From Lytechinus pictus (lineage: Eukaryota; Echinodermata; Echinoidea; Temnopleuroida; Toxopneustidae), in NCBI RefSeq assembly GCF_037042905.1, contig NC_087249.1, forward strand, positions 15,867,901 to 15,931,900: a stretch of DNA of 64,000 nucleotides. Direction: 5' to 3'. A program made the position numbers and the translations under genes. Below the pieces are notes generated by a model. That model saw nothing but the letters and a program-made list of their open reading frames with translations, was not told the DNA's origin and made no database searches. Below, in pieces: positions 52,001 through 61,000 of the stretch. Position 1 is the first letter of the stretch; each line of letters begins with the position of its first letter.

Positions 52001-55000
52001 ATGATAACTGGCAAGAAGAAATGGCAGCATATCCACTCATGTTAACGTAGTGTTTAAAGTGGTAATTTCACTTTGTTCTGATTTAAAAAAAAATTATTTT
52101 GGTTCTTAAAAATGGGCTAAACATTAGGCTTGTAGTGTAAAATACCATCCCAAAAGTTTCAAGGGATCATAATATCTACACGAACAATTTTTAAATCTTG
52201 GATATGTAAACCAAAGTTTGAAAATAATTTAGGGTTGGTTTCAATGACTATACAGCGAATCTGTGCACTTCAACGCATTAACTCTAGATTAACACAGCAC
52301 GAACTACATACAGCGTGTACAAGATATACATTGAATGTCTAGTGCAGCTAACAATAGTGTGGTATAGGAGATACACACAGCAGAAGGCAGTCGACGCAGC
52401 CAACGGACTCTTTGGAATTGGAGAAAATTGGTCATACGCCAAACCCGTCTACGAGACGGTTCTCAAAATCAGGCTTATAAATTGCCTCTTGTATCTAAAT
52501 CATAGTTTTTCATCCTATATTGTGGTCTGCTTCAGGGTTTTTGAGGACAAATACAGGCATTCATACACATGTTTCGTCTTAGTTTGAGAATTTTTTAAAT
52601 CGTCTGCTCACAAAGTGAAACGATCCCTTTAATTGACTGACACAAAATATTTGTTTCATGAAAATCTGGCACGCCAAATAACACCAGGACCACTTTCGAT
52701 TAACTCAAGCCCAAAAATATGGCTTACTTACTGACAGTAATAATGTAACCTACCAATTACGTAGTCCTGAAATACGTAAAACTTGAAAAGGGCATCGTTT
52801 CCATTAATGTCAATGCCAAAGTGACATGGTATCCACTTTGAACTACATCTGCTAAAGTCTTGATTCCCGAAAGGTCCATATTCTTAATTATTCAGCATTG
52901 CTATCAAATTTTGGTACAAAATCATACACAATAATAACAATGCTCATCTTTACAATTTCATATAGATATAAAAAAAAAAAGCGTCACTGTCTTACTAGTA
53001 CAACTTGGAAGTGATCCGTTGAACTGTCCACCCAAACCACACATTACAGTATCGTCCCCTTCAAGGAGATATCCCTCTGCACACTCAAACCTACATTCCG
53101 TCGACCAATCAACACTGGAGTTCGAGTCACATGACCCGTTCAGAGGTGTAGTGTAATTTGGAACAGGACAGGTAATGACTGAAAATATCCCCCAAAAGAA
53201 ATTAAAGAATATGCAATCATTTAAACTTTGCGTTAGAGAATAATATTAATAGAGTCACTTTTACACGTGAGTTTAAAATAAAACATCTTTTTCTCAACAG
53301 ATCCAAAATCCAGATATATATAGAGTACGAGTCACTTTGAATAGCATTATTGGATGTTCTGAAACAGGACTCGATTATGTGCTGATAACGGAACTGTTCT
53401 ATCGCATATGCTTATGGTATAAAGATTGAATAAGTATTATTTCAAAAGATGCAGAAGCAAGCCGGAGTTCCGTCAGTAGCCCCAGTTCAAACTTCTCAGA
53501 GTGGCGAATTTAAGCGCACAAATTATATCTATACCCTCCCGCCTATCTTTACAATATTCCTTTTGACTAGAGAAGTATAAGCGTGTCTTCCTTACTATTA
53601 CAATATGGAAGTGATACGTTGAGCTCTCCACTAAGTCCTGAATATGAGAAATTGACAATGTAACATATCAATGGTGCAGCCCACAAATATGTAGATGAAG
53701 AGGAGCATTATTTTCATAAATGTCACTGCCGAATAAACGTGACACCCACTTTGAATTACATCAGCCAAAGACATAATTCCCGAAATAGTCCAGTTTTCTC
53801 AATAATGCAGAATTTCAATCACATTTTGATACAAAAGATTTTCCAATAACAAAAAAGTCACTTTGCAGTATCCCTATTGATAAGTGAATAAAAAGAAGGG
53901 GAACTGGCTTACTGTTACAACGCGGAAGAGATCCATTAAGTTGCCTGTCATCTCCACAACTTGCTGTATCGTCACCATCAAGGAGATATCCCTCGGCACA
54001 TTCAAACCTACACTCAGTCGACCAATCAACATTAGAGTTCGAGTCACATGATCCGTTCAGAGGCCACGTATACTCCCAAACAGGACAGGTAATAACTGGA
54101 AATATTACAAACAAAGTAAGCATATCCTATTATTCAAACATTGTCTTCTGGTTCGGGAGCATGACCATGATGATAGAATCGCTTGTAAACGTTGAGTTCG
54201 TTCTGCTCTTGCACGTGAAACAAGACGTATGTTATTCAAAAAGGAGCCAAATCCACTTAGAGCATTTTTCAGTGAATCAAATATATTATACATGTTTTCT
54301 GATGATTAAACATTTGAAAAAGGAAAGCATTCAGAACATTTCTCTATCTTGTCTAAAGAAGCACAATTGTTTAATGCGATATGGTGCATTTGATTTCCTT
54401 CTCATAAGATACAGCCATATTTACCTTTAAAAACCATTTTGGTTAGAATTGGATTATATGTTTCCTTTTCAATTAAGGTATTTGTATGCCTTCCCAATAA
54501 TAATAATAATAATAATAACAAAGACAAATACATCTGTTCATATTCACATAACACAAATACATTCGTGATTGCCTTACTTGTGCAAGTCGGAAGAGATCTG
54601 TTAAGTCGTCCACTCTCTCCGCACCTTGCATTATTGTCACCTTCAAGGATATACCCTTCATCACATTCAAACCTACACTCAGTCGACCAATCAACACTAG
54701 AGTTCGAGTCACATGATCCGTTCAGAGGCCAGGTATATTCCCAAACAGGACAGGTAATGACTGACAATGTTTCAAAATAAATGAGAATATCAAATTATTC
54801 AAACTTTGGCTAATGGTTCGGGAGCATGATAGAGTCGTTTATACATGTTGAGTTCGTTCTGCTCTTGCCCTTCAAACAAGACATTTATTTCAACAGATCT
54901 GTCTATGCCTAGGAAATAAATTTATTCGGCTCCCCCTCACATTGTTCATATTTGCAAAAATAAATAAATAACATAAATAAATAAACAAATAAAATACAAG

Positions 55001-57893
55001 CGTTGACTGCCTTACTGGTACAACTCGGAAGAGATCCGTTAAATTGTCCGTCATCTCCACACCTTGTAGCGTGGTCACCTTCAAGGAGATATCCCTCTGC
55101 ACATTCAAACCTACACTCAGTCGACCAATCAACACTGGAGTTTGAATCACATGACCCATTCAGAGGCGTGTTATAGTTAGGGACAGAACAGGTAATAACT
55201 GAAAATATCGCAAAAGAAATCGTTGCATATCCAATATAAAAATCTTGCGTTATAAAGTTAAGAAACATGAGTGTCGGTTATGCATAGGCGATCGTTCCGC
55301 ACTTGCATTTGAAACCGGATATATATCTTAACAGATCTGAAAATTAAATCAGGACCCGTTGATTAATGACAAGGATTTTATATCGTGTAGCCTTGTAATA
55401 TACTGCTTAAAAATATAGTTTTAAGAGATATTAATGCAAAAGAGCGCCACGTCATCCACTTAGTACATCGTCTAAATATCTAATCCTCAAACGGTCCCAG
55501 ATTCTCAACCAAAAATTCAGTCTTATTATCAACTTTTGATGCGTATGCCTACCCTCCAATAGCGAGGTCATCTTTGCAATGATCTTATCTATCAGAAAAT
55601 ACAAGTGCGAGTGCCTACTTGTACAAGTTGGGAGGGATCCATTGAGCCGTCCGTCATCCCCACATCGTGCAATATCGTCCCCTTCCAGACGATATCCCTC
55701 GGTACATTCAAACCTACACTCAGTCGGCCAATCAACACTAGAGTTCGAGTCACATGATCCGTTCAGAGGCCACGTATACTCCCAAACAGGACAGGTAATA
55801 ACTGGAAATATATTTTAAACAAAGTAAGCATATCCTATTATTCAAACGTTTTATTTTGGTTCGGGAGCATGATCATGATGATAGAATCGCTCATAAACGT
55901 TGAGTTCGTTCTGCTCTTGCACGTCAAACAAGACGTATGTTATTGAAAAAGGAGCTAAATCCACTTAGAGCATTTTTCAGTGAATCAAATCTATTATACA
56001 TGTTTTCTGATGTTTAAACAATTAGAATTGAAAAAGGAAAGCATTCAGAACATTACTCTATCTTGTCTAAAGAAGCACAATTGTTTAATGCGATATGGTG
56101 CATTTGATTTCCTTCTCATAAGATGCAGCCATATTTACCTTTAAAAACAATTTTGGTTAGAATTGGATTGGGTTTCCTTTTCAATTAAGGCCTTTGTAAG
56201 CCTTCCCAATAATAATAGTAATAATGATAACAAAGAAAAAAAAATCTGTTCATTTTCACATATCAAAAATACATTCGTGATTGCCGTACTTGTGCAAGTC
56301 GGAAGAGATCTGTTAAGTCGTCCACTCTCTCCGCACCTTGCATTATTGTCACCTTCAATGATATACCCTTCATCACATTCAAACCTACACTCAGTCGACC
56401 AATCAACACTAGAGTTCGAGTCACATGATCCGTTCAGAGGCCAGCTATATTCCCAAACAGGACAGGTAATGACTGACAATGTTTCAAAATAAATGAGAAT
56501 ATCAAATTATTCAAACTTTGGCTAATGGTTCGGGAGAATGATAGAGTCGCTTATTCATGTTGAGTTCGTTCTGCTCTTGCCCTTCAAACAAGACATTTAT
56601 TTCAACAGATCTGTCTATGCCTAGGAAATAAATTTATTCGGCTCACCCTCACATTGTTCATATTTGCAAAAATAAATAAATAACATAAATAAATAAACAA
56701 ATAAAATACAAGCGTGAGTGCCTTACTGGTACAACTCGGAAGAGATCCGTTAAATTGTCCGTCATCTCCACACCTTGTAGCGAGGTCACCTTCAAGGAGA
56801 TATCCCTCCGCACATTCAAACCTACACTCAGTCGACCAATCAAAACTGGAGTTTGAGTCACATGACCCATTCAGAGGCGTGTTATAGTTAGGGACAGAAC
56901 AGGTAATAACTGAAAATATCGCAAAAGAAATTGTTGCATATCCAATATTAAAATCTTGCGTTATAAAGTTAAGAAACATGAGTGTCGGTTATGCATACGC
57001 GATCGTTCCGCACTTGCATTTTAAACCGGATATATATCTCAACAGATCTGAAAATTAAATAAGGACTCGTTGATTAATGACAAGGATTTTAAATCGTGTA
57101 GCCTTGTAATATACTGCTTACGATTATAGTTTTAAGAGATATTAATGCAAAAGCGCGCCACGTCATCCACTTAGAACATCGTCTGAATATTTAAACCTCA
57201 AACGGTCCCAGATTCTCAACCAAAAATTCAGCCTTATTATCAACTTTTGATGCGTATGCCTACCCTCCAATAGCGAGGTCATCTTTGCAATGTTCTTATC
57301 TATCAGAAAATTCCTTCTTACAAGCGTGAGTGCCTTACTGGTACAACTCGGAAGAGATCCGTTAAATTGTCCGTCATCTCCACACCTTGTAGCGAGGTCA
57401 CCTTCAAGGAGATATCCCTCTGCACATTCAAACCTACACTCAGTCGACCAATCAACACTGGAGTTTGAGTCACATGACCCATTCAGAGGCGTATTATAGT
57501 TAGGGACAGAACAGGTAATAACTGAAAATATCGCAAAAGAAATTGTTGCATTTCCAATATCAAAATATTGCGTTATATAGTTATTAAAGAAACATGAGTG
57601 TCGGTTATGCATACGCGATTGTTCCGCACTTGCATTTAAAACCGGATATATATCTCAACAGATCTGAAAGTTAAAGCAGGACTCGTTGATTAATGACAAG
57701 GATTTTTCATATCTTATAGACTTGTGATCACTAGCGTACCTACGGGGGGGGGGCAGGGGGGGCACTCTCCCCCCCTAACGAGTCACAACCCATGCAAAAA
57801 CGTATCTTTGCCCCCCCTGATGGGCTTGAAAAACCTTTTTTGCCCCCCCTGACGAGCTTTAAGACCTTCAATGCCCCCTGACGAGCTTGAAGA

Positions 57894-57928
<35 letters not shown>

Positions 57929-57973
57929 TGTCAATTTTTATCTGGTACGAAATCCTTTATTTGTGACCGAAGA

Positions 57974-58010
<37 letters not shown>

Positions 58011-61000
58011 TGTCAATTTTTTTGGCGGACGGTTTTGCCCCCCCCTGTGGAAAATCCTAGGTACGCCACTGCTTGTGATATACAAATTAAAAATATGGTT
58101 TTAAGATATATTAATGCCAAAGTGCGCAATGTCATCCAATTAGAACATCGTCTGAATATAAATCCTCAAACGGTCCCAGATTCTCAACCAAAAATTCAGA
58201 CTTATTATCAACTTTTGATGCGTATGCTTACCCTCCAGTAGCGAGGTTCATCTGTGCAATGTTCTTATCTATCAGAAAATACAAGTGCGAGTGCCTTACT
58301 TGTACAAGTTGGGAGGGATCCATTGAGTTGTCCATCATCCCCAATCTTGCAATATCGTCCCCTTCGAGTCGATATCCCTCTGCACATTCAAATGTACATT
58401 CCGTCGACCAATCAACAATTGAGTCCGAGTCACACGATCCGTTTACAGGCGAAGAATAGTTCCAAACAGGACACGCAATGGCTGAAAATATTCCCAAAAA
58501 AATTGTAGCAGATCTAATCATTCGCTTTTTAATGTTCGATCCTTCTGTAAGGGCACATGCAAAATTTATTTCTTTTAACACTAGAAAGCTAAATAGGCTC
58601 ACGGTCTCCTTGAATAACCTTGGCCAAGATCTTGAAATAAACTCTACATGTTACTGACAACAATTGTCATATTTCAACCAACTTGTTCGTGGGTTGAAGA
58701 AAAAAATATGAGAGTCGTTGTATTTTTTTGTAATTTCTGTTATTTCTTACTCTTCGATTGTCCTGCATCACAATTAAGCCACCGGTTTTTTTTCCATTAT
58801 GCCTATATGACCCAAATTCATCTCACACCACCTTTCTGACATCAATTTTCTAATTAGCCTTGTGTTAATTATATATCATATTTATATTACTTTATGTTTG
58901 TGTGCACAAAATACCGTCCATGTCAGATTATTGGAAAGGTCACGGCAACGCGACAGGACCTTTCATTAGTAAGGTGCCCTGGATGTACAGCCTAACGTAC
59001 TCCGACTTCTTCTTTGCATTGACGCCTCCAGGCGACAATGCTCTGTTGTTGTTCCGTATTCCTATTCCGCCTTCTTCTTCTTTGCATTGACGCCTACAGG
59101 CGACAATGCTCTGTTGTTGTTCCGTATTCCTATTCCGTCGTCTTCTCCTTCTGTCTTCTTCTGTCTGCTTCTTCCAAAAAATCCCAATTCGTTTAACACG
59201 TAGTTTTTGTTAGCTCTGCCCTGGCTCCGTCCCTCGTCCAAATTTATCCAAATTTGAGAGATATGTTGTCCAGCATCATTAGTTGTGCACCTCGTCTTCC
59301 ATTTTCCAAAATCACTCATGCATGACCATCCAGGCGCCATTTTGTAAATTTCAAGTCCATTTGCATACCATTCCTAATCCCGTCCTAACTCCCTTATCCT
59401 GCATGCTACATACTTCTAACAAATTGCAATAGATTGGTTAAGAGTTGCTCGTTCATATAAAAACTACGATTGCCCTTCAAAATGCCGTCTATTTGCCCTA
59501 AATTCAAATCCAAGATAGTTTACGTTCAAAATGTTCATATTTATTGAAATGCAAAGTAGCAAAATCGTAAAATAACCATAACTTCCTTGTTTTTATTCAT
59601 TTCCGTCTCATATTTTCATGGTTCACTAATGGTACCATCCTTCACAATTCAACAAAAATTTTACGCATCAGTGACCATTCAATTTACAAATAGTGCCCTC
59701 TATTGCAAAGTCAACAAATAGTAAAATGACAATAACTTTGTTGTTATCATTCATTTCGGTTTCATATTTTTAGGGCTGGTTTATGGTATCATCCTTCACA
59801 ATTCAACAAATTTTTACGCATCAGTGACCATTAAATTTACAAATAGCGCCCTCTATTGCAAAGTCAACAAATAGTAAAATGACAATAACTTTGTTATCAT
59901 TCATTTCGGTCTTGTATTTTCAGGGCTGGCTTATGATCATTCTTCATAATCCATATGCTTTTTACGCATCAGTAACCATTAAATTTTCAAATAGCGCCCT
60001 CTATTGCAAAGTCAACAAATAGTAAAATGACAATTACTTTGTTGTTATCATTCATTTCTGTCTCATATTTTGAGGGTATGCTAATTGTATCATTCCTCGT
60101 ATAAATCCATATGTTTTTACGCATCAGTGACCATTACCTTTAAGAAATAGCGCCCTCTATTGAAAAGTTGAAAATAGTAAAATGGCCATAACTTCCTAGT
60201 TTTCAATCATTATGGTCTCATATATTCAGAGTTTGTTAGAGGTACCGTCCCTGATAATTCGAACGTTTTCTTACGCATCAGTGACCATTACCTTAATAAA
60301 TAGCGCCCTCTATTGCAATAGTGAAATTGCTCTAACTTTCTTGTTTTTATACATTTTGGTGTCATATTTTCAGGGTTTGCCTATGGTATCATCCCTCATA
60401 TAGAAAATGGTTTTAACACATCAGTGGTCATTACCTTAATACATAGTGCCCTCTATTGAAAAGTTGAAAATATTAAAATGACAATAACTTCCTTGTTTTT
60501 ATTCATTTGGGTCTGATATTTTTAGGGTTTGCTAATGAAAACATTCTTCATGATTCATTTTTTTACGCATCAGTGACCATTACCTTTAGAAATAGCGCCC
60601 TCTATTGAAAAGTCTCAAAATTGAAAATTGCCCTACCTTCATCGTTTTCAACCATTTTGGTCTCATGTTCTCAGGGTTCGCTTATGGTAACATCTTTCAT
60701 AATTCACTGGTTCGTTACGCATCAGTGACCATTACCTTAATAAATAGCGCCCTCTATTGCAAAGTCGAAAAATAGTAACATGGCTCTAACTTTCTTGTTT
60801 TTATAGATTTGTGTCATATTTTCAGGGTTTGCTTATGGTATCATCCCTAAAATGCCAAATGTTTTTGTATGCATCAGTGACCATAACTTTTAGAAATAGC
60901 GCCCTCTATTGCAAAGTCGGAAAATAGTAAAATTGCCATAACTTTGTTATCATTCATTTCGGTCTTGTATTTTCAGGGCTGGCTTATGATCATTCTTCAT

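Larger units (their letters stand above)
53913..57338 (-). repeat. Tandem segmental duplication of a three-exon block, period about 1.71 kb
   Basis: Exon starts at 53913, 54578 and 55016 recur at 55619, 56290 and 56727 (offsets 1,706, 1,712, 1,711), in the same W-W-P order on the plus strand. Intron stretches such as 54096-54260 and 55802-55970, and 54760-54990 and 56472-56690, are nearly identical. A further partial copy continues past 57.3 kb, with intron 57055-57320 matching 55330-55600 and, more distantly, 57655-58290. This is unequal-crossover style expansion of the CCP array. Confidence 0.9.

Noticed and set aside
54439..56492. Plus-strand open frames across the CCP exons (54439-54780, 55579-55818, 56163-56492, 57290-57499)
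   Set aside because: They are antisense shadows of conserved CCP exons; the minus frame has the cysteine pattern, splice sites and domain match.
51205..58481. The +1 in CCP12 and the -1 in CCP2 compensating each other
   Set aside because: They are separated by ten exons, and the shifted frames meet stops long before the second lesion.
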